From a virus, in IMG/VR virus record IMGVR_UViG_3300025889_012432, positions 1-35,214 of that record: 35,214 nucleotides of DNA, one strand, 5' to 3'. Below are positions 22,211 to 29,689 of this stretch, piece by piece (the stretch's first letter is position 1; each line of letters begins with the position of its first letter). The translations under genes and the position numbers were made by a program. Below the pieces are notes generated by a model. That model made no database searches. It was given only the letters and a program-made list of their open reading frames with translations, and was not told the DNA's origin.

Positions 22211-22850
22211 TTAGGATATCCATCTTTCCAGTTTTAAGGTATGAAAACTTTGCCTGAATACCTTCTTCTCTTTGGATAGTGGTAAAGGTATCTCTTGCTT
22301 GAATAGGCCACGGATAAAACTCTGTAATCTCAAAGTCGTCTTGGTGAATATAAACGTCAGTGGGCTTTGCTTTAATCTTTGCTCGATGAATTAAATCCCA
22401 TGCGCCTTTGGGTGTAATGTAGTATCCGTGTGCACCAGGAAGAAACGGCTTAGAGCAGAGTGGCCCTTCACCAAGTTTACCTGGTGTCTCAACCCTACCA
22501 TATGAAGGTTCTCCAAGATTTACAATATCACCTCGGAGGAATGTTGGAATGTCACCAACGAATACCGCATCATGTTCTAGGATAAGATAGTTTTGCTGGG
22601 TTTGATAGCTTTCTTTCCAGAGGGAATAGTGTGACGAGAAAGCAGCCAATGCATTCTTAAATCTTGAATACTTTTCTTTGAAGAATCTTGTATCAATCTG
22701 TTCATCATACACAAATTGATCTACGGTCTTTGGAGTGACAGCATTAAAGTTCTGAACGTGTACACCATATCCAGCGCCAGAATCAATACATCTCTGCGCA
22801 GCCTTGACGGACTGTGGCATGTTCATCAAGGTAATCACTTTGGCAATCAT
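22200..22850 (-). CDS. GT25-type glycosyltransferase (LPS biosynthesis-like)
   Basis: A 216-residue protein with the GT25 layout: AKVITLMNMPQSVKAAQRCI at the start, FSSHYSLWKESYQ near 71-83, YLILEHDAVFVG at 88-99 with the E92-H-D94 motif, and PGAHGYYITPKGAWDLIHRA at about 138-157. GT25 enzymes transfer galactose or glucose in lipopolysaccharide outer core synthesis. It is one of three GT25-like proteins in a row (22200-24332) that probably arose by duplication. It may modify host surface sugars to change receptors, or build a glycan for the phage itself. Confidence 0.75.
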   Translation of the reverse strand: MIAKVITLMNMPQSVKAAQRCIDSGAGYGVHVQNFNAVTPKTVDQFVYDEQIDTRFFKEKYSRFKNALAAFSSHYSLWKESYQTQQNYLILEHDAVFVGDIPTFLRGDIVNLGEPSYGRVETPGKLGEGPLCSKPFLPGAHGYYITPKGAWDLIHRAKIKAKPTDVYIHQDDFEITEFYPWPIQARDTFTTIQREEGIQAKFSYLKTGKMDILNVR

Positions 22851-22853
22851 AAT

Positions 22854-23543
22854 CTAACCTGTCGTTGTTGATCTTCTCTGTTCTACCTTAGTTATATATG
22901 GGTAGTATGACTTGAGATTTCCAGGAAACAGCTGCTTGCAGAGCAGAGCATCGTTTGGCCAGATACCAATACTTGATTGAAGCTTCGAGGCTTTCTTTGC
23001 AGCCGCTGGTGTAATCACATATGCACTGTTACCAGCAAGACCGTCTGGAACGTTCTCATCTGGAGTATTTACACCTTCTACTACATGCACACCAAAGTCG
23101 TTCTTGATAATATTCTCATGATAGACCATGCCACGACGGGTAGCACCTCGAGGATCATTAATCATGAGAACGTCACCATCATCGATAGACTTAAGAATCT
23201 TGCTAGGTCTAAACTTACGAATAAAAACTGCATCATGCTCTAAGATCATAATTGGTTCGTCTAATTGTACACATTTATTCCAGAGATTCATATGTGACAA
23301 AGAACAAGCAATCTTTTTACCAATGTCTTTTGCTTTATATCCAATCAGAGTCATGCCTTCATAAACACTAGTCTCGCCTTCAACTGGATAGGAGTAAGTA
23401 GTGTCTTTAATCTTATCAGGCGTGACAGCACGGACCATTTCAATATGAAGGTCATCATTCATCTGTCTGGCAGTCTTGAGAGTGTTCTCAGCAGACTGTA
23501 CACTGTACTTGTCATTAAATAATGTAATTACAAAGGCTTTCAT
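22854..23543 (-). CDS. GT25-type glycosyltransferase (LPS biosynthesis-like)
   Basis: A 229-residue protein of the same type as its neighbours. It starts MKAFVITLFNDKYSVQSAEN and has CSLSHMNLWNKCVQLDEPIM, ILEHDAVFIRKF with E102-H-D104, and GLAGNSAYVITPAAAKKASK at about 167-186. The C-terminal part IGIWPNDALLCKQLFPGNLK carries the usual late aspartate. Composition is near the window average, unlike the A+T-rich genes just upstream. The stop is four bases from the next gene. Substrate is unknown. Confidence 0.75.
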   Translation of the reverse strand: MKAFVITLFNDKYSVQSAENTLKTARQMNDDLHIEMVRAVTPDKIKDTTYSYPVEGETSVYEGMTLIGYKAKDIGKKIACSLSHMNLWNKCVQLDEPIMILEHDAVFIRKFRPSKILKSIDDGDVLMINDPRGATRRGMVYHENIIKNDFGVHVVEGVNTPDENVPDGLAGNSAYVITPAAAKKASKLQSSIGIWPNDALLCKQLFPGNLKSYYPYITKVEQRRSTTTG

Positions 23544-23674
23544 TTTTTAATATTTTCCAAAGTTTGATATATTCTTTTCTTGTACGACTCAATAGAAAAA
23601 CTTTTATATGCGTCTTCTCTAATTTTTAGTTTATTTTCCAGAGTATTATACTTGATAATTTTATCCCACTCCAT
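23540..23674 (-). pseudogene. Remnant of a GT4-type glycosyltransferase C-terminus
   Basis: A 44-codon frame from ATG 23674 to TGA 23540-23542. DAYKSFSIESYKKRIYQTLE resembles the final helix of GT4 family glycosyltransferases ('...A-Y-K-x-F-S-x-E-x-Y-x-K-R-x-x-x-x-L-E-x-I'). The rest of such an enzyme is missing, and a stop codon lies in frame just before the ATG, so it is likely a leftover of a deleted gene. It overlaps both neighbours, by 14 bases upstream and four downstream, and could still be translated. The likeness is by eye over a short stretch. Confidence 0.5.
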
Positions 23675-24332
23675 GACTAGTGTTTAAGTTTGAATGTTTG
23701 AATGTAAAATATTCTGGAATTGTATATTGCATTTTTACATTTTTTGTATTAATAAAAAAGTCACTTTGTTCCCATCCATTTTTGTGTAATGAGTCTAATA
23801 ACTTTTTTGCTCCTTTAGGAGTAATAGCATATGCTGCTGTTCCCGGAATCATTAAGCTCCCTTTAAAGAGATTGTCTTTGTTATATATTAAAGGTGAATA
23901 AGAGTATTCATTTATACCAAAATCAAAATCAGGCTTATTACGAACATGACTAAAAACTTTCTGTTTAAATGCAGAAGATGCATTCATAATCAATACATCT
24001 TTCCATGTTGGATTGTCCCAGTTTCTAACACAATAACTATCATGCTCAATAAATGCTACAGGTTCATTTAACTCTAAACATTTTTTCCACACTTTAACAT
24101 GATTAAGAAAGCATGACATCTTTGTCTCATAAACTTTTTTACTTTCTCGTTTAAAGTTGGTAACTCTACCATTAGGCACTTCTGGATAATGCTCATAGTC
24201 ATATAAAGTTTTGGGTGTAACACCTTCTAACATTTCAACATCAAACCCACTAGAACTAGAACTTCTGTAACAGTCATTAGCTTGTTTTTCTGAAACAGAG
24301 TGACCTTTTAAGTAAACTATAAATGATTTCAT
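23661..24332 (-). CDS. GT25-type glycosyltransferase
   Basis: A 223-residue protein, third of the GT25-like group. It has MKSFIVYLKGHSVSEKQAND at the start, FLNHVKVWKKCLELNEPVAF, IEHDSYCVRNW with E96-H-D98, and MIPGTAAYAITPKGAKKLLD at about 157-176. The usual EDDA motif is replaced by EHD, as in the two neighbours. The DNA is clearly richer in A+T than that of the two downstream paralogues, so it may have come in from another source. It overlaps the next gene upstream by four bases. Confidence 0.7.
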   Translation of the reverse strand: MKSFIVYLKGHSVSEKQANDCYRSSSSSGFDVEMLEGVTPKTLYDYEHYPEVPNGRVTNFKRESKKVYETKMSCFLNHVKVWKKCLELNEPVAFIEHDSYCVRNWDNPTWKDVLIMNASSAFKQKVFSHVRNKPDFDFGINEYSYSPLIYNKDNLFKGSLMIPGTAAYAITPKGAKKLLDSLHKNGWEQSDFFINTKNVKMQYTIPEYFTFKHSNLNTSHGVG

Positions 24333-25042
24333 TTAAATTTTCCATCCTTAGCAAGCAATACTCCACCAAAGTAATTTGTGTGATGATCGTCATAAGGTTT
24401 ACTTAATATTTGATACCATCCAGCTTCAGCAGGTAATAATTCTTTCTTTTTATGTAAATAGAATACATAATCAGTATTAAAGTGTTTTGGTCTATGGAAT
24501 ATTAAAGGGTCTCTCATCATACCATTCCATCTAATGTTATCTGTAGTCTTCTTCAACATTTCAGGAGAATTTAAATATTTAATAGATTCATTATCCATTT
24601 TTCCACTTCTCCATCCAAACCCATACGGACCTTCTTCATAAGATTTTTCTAGATACAAATTATAGTCCAATTTGTCTGAGAAGTATAAATCATATCTACA
24701 TTTAATAATCATATCATACTTTTTTCGCAGACTTTTAACCAAAAAAGCATGAGCTAATATTTGTTTTGTGGAGTTATATAATTTAGAACTGGATTTGTGT
24801 AATCTTTTATGATCCAGCCATGGACCAGCATTAGATTTTGTATCTGCTACACAATCATACCCAATATCAGGTTCATCTAAAACTAATACTTTGTTGTTAT
24901 TAATTAAAGTATTTTTATTCCATGTTTGATAATAATAATCAACATTTATATTTTTAAATGCACTAAACATTCCATTTTCTAATACAGAATAATCAATATC
25001 AGTTTTGCGTTGCAATCCACTAATACAAAAAGCAATCTTCAT
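24329..25042 (-). CDS. Putative glycosyltransferase-like protein, paralogue of 26775-27470
   Basis: A 237-residue protein without firm family assignment. It begins MKIAFCISGLQRKTDIDY and has YDMIIKCRYDLYFSDKLDY at about 109-127, where R116-x-D118 resembles the metal-binding 'R-x-D' segment of WavE-like and related transferases. The C-terminal block HRPKHFNTDYVFYLHKKKEL and LPAEAGWYQILSKPYDDHH matches the protein encoded at 26775-27470 almost position by position. The DNA is very rich in A+T (14 G/C of 60 in the line at 24661). It probably acts on sugar precursors in the cytoplasm. The exact reaction is unknown. Confidence 0.6.
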   Translation of the reverse strand: MKIAFCISGLQRKTDIDYSVLENGMFSAFKNINVDYYYQTWNKNTLINNNKVLVLDEPDIGYDCVADTKSNAGPWLDHKRLHKSSSKLYNSTKQILAHAFLVKSLRKKYDMIIKCRYDLYFSDKLDYNLYLEKSYEEGPYGFGWRSGKMDNESIKYLNSPEMLKKTTDNIRWNGMMRDPLIFHRPKHFNTDYVFYLHKKKELLPAEAGWYQILSKPYDDHHTNYFGGVLLAKDGKFK

Positions 25043-25602
25043 TATTTATTTACCTGATATAATGTTGCGCCCTTGCCAGTACTATCTTTGATTATAGCGT
25101 TTAAACCTACTTCTTTAAATAATTCAAGCAATTCTTCAATAGAAATTTCTAACGGATCAATTGCCCTAGATCGGTTATTTACTTCACTGTGTGCATGTTC
25201 AACAAACATAATACCATTATCAGACAACTGATTTTTCCATGTATTTAAACATTTGATTGGATCATACGAGTGGTCAAATGAATTAGTGTACAAGATGTCA
25301 AATTTACTAATCCACTCATCTTTAACTTCATGGAAATCATGCTGAACAGTCATCGGAAAGTTTTTAGCAGTATGTGATATTTCTGTTCCAACAATATTTG
25401 CATTTGAGTAATATTTTTTAAAAAACTTTTGCTCTGCGGCATTACGAGTACCATGACATAATATAGATGTGGCAAATGGAACCCAAGAATGTATCTTAGC
25501 AATGGTAGATTCTTCAACCCATTTAAGGTTAATTTTTTTTACATTAGCCCGAGTTTGTGCTTCTACATACTCTTCATAATTTTTGTATTTCCAAATTTTC
25601 AT
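25042..25602 (-). CDS. Class I SAM-dependent methyltransferase
   Basis: A 186-residue protein with the class I methyltransferase order. Motif I is SILCHGTRNAAEQKFFKK at about 46-63, the acidic end of the second strand is IVGTEISHTAKNF, motif IV-like is FDILYTNSFDHSYDP, and NGIMFVEHAHSEVNNRSRAI follows. Proteins of this sort in polysaccharide loci methylate sugars or related groups. A small-molecule or glycan substrate fits the neighbours better than DNA, but this is inference. It overlaps the next methyltransferase gene by four bases and shares its A+T-rich composition. Confidence 0.65.
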   Translation of the reverse strand: MKIWKYKNYEEYVEAQTRANVKKINLKWVEESTIAKIHSWVPFATSILCHGTRNAAEQKFFKKYYSNANIVGTEISHTAKNFPMTVQHDFHEVKDEWISKFDILYTNSFDHSYDPIKCLNTWKNQLSDNGIMFVEHAHSEVNNRSRAIDPLEISIEELLELFKEVGLNAIIKDSTGKGATLYQVNK

Positions 25603-26189
25603 CTTGATATCGTAATTACCTTATATGTCCCCGAAACTTTTGTGTCAATTGACTGTGACTTAATTACTTTAAATCCTGCTTCACTAATAACATTCATAAA
25701 AATATTTTCATTTTGCACATAAATTTTATTTTGTTCTAATACTGGGTCTTTGTCCCAACATCTTAGAGTTAATATACAATACTTTTTAGTAGCAGTCAAT
25801 ACATTATTAAGAATAGATAATGAATCATCCTGTGGAAATAAGTTTAACATGCGAATAATCAAAGAAAGGTCAGCCTTCTTTTTAATTGGAGTTTTAAGCA
25901 AATTCCATTTTTTTACATTTAATTTAGATGAAATTTTCTTTTTTGCTTGTGCAATCATATCATCAGAATACTCATACCCATAAACAACATTAATGTGGTC
26001 AGCACGTTCAAAAGCATCACTAAACCGATTAGTACCAAGCGGCGCATCAATAATAGTCTCAATATCACTATTATTCATAATAAAATTTTCAACGATACGT
26101 TGCTCAAACTGCCACTTTTTATTAGTAGATCGACTGTCGTAGTTATTCGCATTCAATCCAGAGTAATGTTTTTCAATTAAACTTTCCAT
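25599..26189 (-). CDS. Class I SAM-dependent methyltransferase
   Basis: A 196-residue protein. The N-terminus HYSGLNANNYDSRSTNKKWQ is a typical lead-in helix. Motif I is TIIDAPLGTNRFSDAFERAD at about 45-64, in place of the common 'DxGxGxG', with the acidic strand end VVYGYEYSDDM and a later ADLSLIIRMLNLFPQDDSL. The proline/leucine form of motif I is somewhat unusual. It would methylate a sugar or lipid precursor in the glycan pathway. It overlaps its neighbours on both sides. Confidence 0.65.
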   Translation of the reverse strand: MESLIEKHYSGLNANNYDSRSTNKKWQFEQRIVENFIMNNSDIETIIDAPLGTNRFSDAFERADHINVVYGYEYSDDMIAQAKKKISSKLNVKKWNLLKTPIKKKADLSLIIRMLNLFPQDDSLSILNNVLTATKKYCILTLRCWDKDPVLEQNKIYVQNENIFMNVISEAGFKVIKSQSIDTKVSGTYKVITISR

Positions 26190-26785
26190 GATTTTCTAAC
26201 TTTCCAATATTTTTGTACTACGTCACTATCTATACCAAACACTAGCGATGGGTCTGTTAAGAACTTGGCATTAATAACATTCATGAACCAAGCATTATTG
26301 CATGCTAAAAATTCATTATCAATAACCTTAATACCATTCTCAGTCATAATGATGTTGTCTATCGTTAAATCATTATGGTTAATATGATTAGGTAGTAATA
26401 GAGGTGTAAAAGGTAAACTAACTCTTTTGTGTATATGCTCAAGGTAATCCCATGTACACTTGTTATAGTCAATTGAACGTAGAGTCAGAATCAGCTTACC
26501 GACTTCTTTTTGTATTACGTTCACATCACAATTACGTGCATGTGTGCCTTCAATAAACTCTTCTGCAATCAATAGACCATCCGAGTTAATTACTTTAGGA
26601 AAGTAATGAGACACCTGATCATGTTGATCAATATAAAGACGTAAGTCAACTTGCGCCTGATTAAATGTCTCATATACTTTAACCTTCTGACCATCGTATT
26701 CAGCAAAGACCGACAAGAGGTTATTTTTATTTGTGTGTTTTGCCCTTCCTTTGGTTGATTGTATATTTTTCAATCTATCTAACAA
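26177..26785 (-). CDS. Aminoglycoside phosphotransferase/choline kinase-like protein
   Basis: A protein of about 202 residues with the small-molecule kinase C-lobe. LPNHINHNDLTIDNIIM holds the catalytic H-x-D-x-x-x-x-N motif, and KVIDNEFLACNNAWF holds the metal-binding aspartate. The N-lobe is short (VFAEYDGQKVKVYETFNQAQ). The family transfers the phosphate of ATP to a hydroxyl group of choline, sugars or drugs. The start is uncertain: TTG 26785 has GGGGA ten bases before it and an 11-base overlap with the gene upstream, whereas ATG 26824 or GTG 26833 would add residues that look like a shadow of that gene. Next to a nucleotidyltransferase, it could phosphorylate a headgroup or sugar for activation. 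Confidence 0.6.
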   Translation of the reverse strand: MLDRLKNIQSTKGRAKHTNKNNLLSVFAEYDGQKVKVYETFNQAQVDLRLYIDQHDQVSHYFPKVINSDGLLIAEEFIEGTHARNCDVNVIQKEVGKLILTLRSIDYNKCTWDYLEHIHKRVSLPFTPLLLPNHINHNDLTIDNIIMTENGIKVIDNEFLACNNAWFMNVINAKFLTDPSLVFGIDSDVVQKYWKVRKSWKV

Positions 26786-27470
26786 TTGAACATATTCCCC
26801 AAAAAGAACTATGAATATCACCATACGGCTCACTCATTACTTGATACCATCCCCATTCTACGGGAAGAAGATTTTTTTGTGCATGTAAATCAAATACAAA
26901 ATTAGGATCAAAATGTTTGGGGCTGTGCATAATTAATTGATCTGGCAAGTATCCATACCAATCAGCATTGGGGTCATCTTTCGGGACATCATAAACTTTA
27001 TTAATTTCATGCCCTTTAGCGGGTCGTATCATAAAACCAACTGGACCCTTATTTTTTGCTATTTCTAAATATTTACTATAATCTGTATTTGCAATTTCGA
27101 CATCAAATCGTGTTCGAATTATAATATCATAATCATTAGGTATTTTAGATATTAAATCAGCATATCCTAATATTTGTTTTGACCCATGCTGGGTTTTATT
27201 GTGAAATATATTTTTCTCCCTATATCTTTCAAACTTACCATGTTTACATGGATAATTTGTATCAGACACTGGATGATAAGTCATTTTGGGTTCTTTGCAA
27301 TAAAACAATTTTTCTTGATATTTTTTAGGTATTCTATCAACATCAGATTCCCAAGTATGATAATAAAAATCTGCTGTTGGGAATATTTCACGTCTTTTTT
27401 GATCTAAAATATCTGGATGAATATTTATTTTATCTCTATAGATACCATTAACACACACTGCAATTTTCAT
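26775..27470 (-). CDS. Putative glycosyltransferase-like protein, paralogue of 24329-25042
   Basis: A 231-residue protein starting MKIAVCVNGIYRDKINIHPD. YDIIIRTRFDVEIANTDYSK at about 114-133 has the R-T-R-F-D segment (R119, D123) common in this group. The C-terminal block HSPKHFDPNFVFDLHAQKNL and LPVEWGWYQVMSEPYGDIHS is shared with the paralogue at 24329-25042. A charged loop in the middle contains DTNYPCKHGKF. It probably belongs to a glycosyltransferase-like family, but I cannot name the reaction. It overlaps the nucleotidyltransferase gene by four bases and is A+T-rich. Confidence 0.6.
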   Translation of the reverse strand: MKIAVCVNGIYRDKINIHPDILDQKRREIFPTADFYYHTWESDVDRIPKKYQEKLFYCKEPKMTYHPVSDTNYPCKHGKFERYREKNIFHNKTQHGSKQILGYADLISKIPNDYDIIIRTRFDVEIANTDYSKYLEIAKNKGPVGFMIRPAKGHEINKVYDVPKDDPNADWYGYLPDQLIMHSPKHFDPNFVFDLHAQKNLLPVEWGWYQVMSEPYGDIHSSFWGICSIVR

Positions 27471-28183
27471 AAACTAGGAATCCTGTTCCACCACTCAGTC
27501 TTCTTTAAAGCCTCCAGTTCTTCTGGTGTTCCCATACCTAAAAACTTCTCAACTCGATATTCTCTGACATTGCCCTCAAGGTAATTATATACAGGCGCAA
27601 GATAGAATTCACCATTTGTACGGTCATTAGCATCAAACATTCTTTGTGCAGCTTCAGCAAACTTTTTCTCGCTTGCAAAATGATAAACACCTACAGTAGC
27701 AATATTTGAAATCATTTTCTTTTCTGCTAATTCAGTAATATACCCACTATTATCTACAGTTACATAACTATGAATTGGTTTATCATGATCAGGTATAAAT
27801 GTAAGAATGGTGCCTTCAGTATTATCCTGCTCAAAGAAGTCAGATTTATTCCATGACATTAACTGGTCACAGTTTGCAACTAAGAACCCATCATCACTCT
27901 CTGTGTCAATTGCCTCTAGTACAGTACAAGCAGCTCCTTCAGTAATGGCATCTAATACATGCACAGTAGCACTAGGAGAAGCATCTTTGATTAACCTATC
28001 AATAGCATACTTGTCAATATGTTCACGGCGAACAATGACATGGATGTCTGTTCCATATCCAATGTTTTCTAACACTCTGACAAACATAGGTTTACCTTGA
28101 ATGTCAATTAGTGGTTTAGGTAGTTTATATCCAGCATCAATAAATCGCTGACCGTTGCCAGCCATAGGTAAAATAATTTTCAT
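27467..28183 (-). CDS. Sugar-phosphate (or headgroup) nucleotidyltransferase
   Basis: A 238-residue nucleotidyltransferase with the family signature at the start: IILPMAGNGQRFIDAG and KLPKPLIDIQGKPM at about 3-33, where G-x-G-x-R and K-P bind the nucleotide. FLVANCDQLMSWN around 99-111 carries the metal-binding aspartate. YKLPKPLI and NGEFYLAPVYNYL are typical of capsule-type and GlmU/RmlA-like enzymes. It makes NDP-activated sugars or, in LicC-like cases, CDP-headgroups, from a phosphate and an NTP. The adjoining kinase-like and dehydrogenase-like genes support a local activation pathway. Its start abuts the stop of the RuBisCO-like gene. Confidence 0.8.
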   Translation of the reverse strand: MKIILPMAGNGQRFIDAGYKLPKPLIDIQGKPMFVRVLENIGYGTDIHVIVRREHIDKYAIDRLIKDASPSATVHVLDAITEGAACTVLEAIDTESDDGFLVANCDQLMSWNKSDFFEQDNTEGTILTFIPDHDKPIHSYVTVDNSGYITELAEKKMISNIATVGVYHFASEKKFAEAAQRMFDANDRTNGEFYLAPVYNYLEGNVREYRVEKFLGMGTPEELEALKKTEWWNRIPSL

Positions 28184-29238
28184 TAGTCTAAACTCTTTCT
28201 CATTTCATACACTTTATCGTAGATATTCTCACCAGTGTGCAACCAACCACCAATATTTGCCATCCAATCATTACCAATATTTCCACGAATCTCTCTAGCA
28301 ACATCTGGATTCATTCCACAACTAAGAGCAGCAACTCTATCATTATTCATACAGATAGAAAGTGCTTCCATCGTCTCTTCTTCAGATTCTCCTTCTGGAT
28401 AATATCCACCAAGCATACCAACATGTATAGTATCAATACCAGCCATAACACCAAGTTTAACTAGAACTGGCCATGAGATAGAAAATTTATTGCCGGGATC
28501 AGTGAGAATACGAATACCAGACCTTTGATAGTGTGTGATAAGTCCTGCCTGATTACTTGCTGTATATGCACCTAGACCTGACCAAAAATTGATATGCACA
28601 CAATCGCCACCAAGACTTCTAACATCTTCCAAGTTTTGAACTAATTCGTATGGATCAGCATTAACACAGTACGAATACACAACTTTGCTATTTTTCTTTT
28701 CAATAAGAGAACTGACTGCCTGTACTCTTTGAGTCAAAGGTAAATAATCATTGTTAGCCATAATCTCATCTTCTTTGATGAAATCACTGCCGCCATCAAT
28801 CATTTGCTCTACAATAGAAAGAAGTTGTTGTTCTGTAAGACCAGACTTAGGTTTAACAATAGAACCGAAAAGTGGACGATTCTCTGCGCCTACACGTTCT
28901 TTAAATGCTTTCATTCCAAGAACAGGAGCATTCATATAAGGTAAACCTTCAATGTCAATTACACGACAACGTTCTACAATTTCAATATCAGATTGTCCAC
29001 CTTGAATAATACAAAGCAACTGAGAAATGTTTGGCCATGTAAATGCTTTGAGTGGGTAATCAATCTTTACGATATTACCTTCAATAGACTTTACGATAGC
29101 TTCCATTTCTTTGACATTAGCAGAAGTTTCAATTTCTGATCTAATATTTGGATTGCCGATACTTTGCCCGATTGCAATATTATGAGCGGCTGATGGAATA
29201 TCTTTGCTATGAACATGATATGTTACCGTATAATACAT
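28183..29238 (-). CDS. RuBisCO-like protein (form IV type)
   Basis: A 351-residue protein of the RuBisCO large-subunit superfamily. The N-terminal domain (1-115) has NIAIGQSIGN, and the barrel starts with RPLFGSIVKPKSGLT (K129 and K131 at the places of catalytic lysines 175 and 177). SDFIKEDE at 151-158 keeps the carbamylated lysine and metal ligands (K155, D157, E158). IHVGMLGGYYPEGE keeps the H327 equivalent (H272), but the loop-6 lysine K334 is Y279, and the HRAMHA motif is replaced by TDPGNKF, so true carboxylase activity is very unlikely. Known RuBisCO-like proteins are enolases, isomerases or apionate-pathway enzymes acting on sugar acids or sugar phosphates. It sits between a nucleotidyltransferase and a GDPD-like gene, which suggests a role in making an unusual sugar. 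Confidence 0.85.
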   Translation of the reverse strand: MYYTVTYHVHSKDIPSAAHNIAIGQSIGNPNIRSEIETSANVKEMEAIVKSIEGNIVKIDYPLKAFTWPNISQLLCIIQGGQSDIEIVERCRVIDIEGLPYMNAPVLGMKAFKERVGAENRPLFGSIVKPKSGLTEQQLLSIVEQMIDGGSDFIKEDEIMANNDYLPLTQRVQAVSSLIEKKNSKVVYSYCVNADPYELVQNLEDVRSLGGDCVHINFWSGLGAYTASNQAGLITHYQRSGIRILTDPGNKFSISWPVLVKLGVMAGIDTIHVGMLGGYYPEGESEEETMEALSICMNNDRVAALSCGMNPDVAREIRGNIGNDWMANIGGWLHTGENIYDKVYEMRKSLD

Positions 29239-29239
29239 T

Positions 29240-29689
29240 TTATTTTCCTTTTAAGTATCTCACAATATAATCCGAGCAGACACCAGCAAACTCACTAACA
29301 TCTGTATCATTCCACTCTGGTAAAACTGCAATAGTTTTGTTATATTTAGTAGATGTTAATTCATTTGGATATGCCCATACCCAGCCTTTGGAAGTCATGG
29401 TGTATTTGTCACTTTCATGCCAAAAATAATTCAAATAGTGTCTTGACATATCTTCTAGGGCATTTATATTTTTACAATGAATCCAAAGTTTCCATTTTCT
29501 TTCTAATAACCAACTAATATCAATTTTAAATGTAGGTTTATCATGACCAAGCCAATAATCATCTGAGTTTTTCCATACATCAACTTCACAGTCATACCCA
29601 GCATCTAATGCTTTTTGGATATAATATGGATGATTTTCTGATGCTGAATTAATGCCATTAATGTTACCTCTGTGAGAAATAAGCAACAT
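29240..29689 (-). CDS. Short glycerophosphodiester phosphodiesterase (GDPD)-like protein
   Basis: A 149-residue protein. LISHRGNINGIN (H6, R7), SENHPYYIQKALDAGYDCEV (E18 to E35), VDVWK (D37) and WLGHDKPTF (H49) reproduce the opening of the GDPD/PI-PLC-like barrel with its catalytic histidine pair and metal ligands. Ordinary GDPDs have about 240-260 residues, so the second half of the barrel is reduced. The family hydrolyses glycerophosphodiesters. Here it may act on a glycerol-phosphate or nucleoside-diphosphate intermediate of the glycan pathway, or be a binding protein only. The stop is next to the RuBisCO-like start, and its start follows the glycosyltransferase stop with no gap. Confidence 0.65.
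   Translation of the reverse strand: MLLISHRGNINGINSASENHPYYIQKALDAGYDCEVDVWKNSDDYWLGHDKPTFKIDISWLLERKWKLWIHCKNINALEDMSRHYLNYFWHESDKYTMTSKGWVWAYPNELTSTKYNKTIAVLPEWNDTDVSEFAGVCSDYIVRYLKGK

Noticed and set aside
26786-26833. Longer N-terminus of the kinase-like protein (starts at 26824 or 26833).
   Set aside because: The added residues are a shifted reading of the conserved C-terminus of the upstream gene, and TTG 26785 has a better placed GGGGA. The choice is not certain.
28183-29238. True carbon-fixing RuBisCO.
   Set aside because: The loop-6 lysine and the HRAMHA arginine are missing, and no small subunit or phosphoribulokinase is present.
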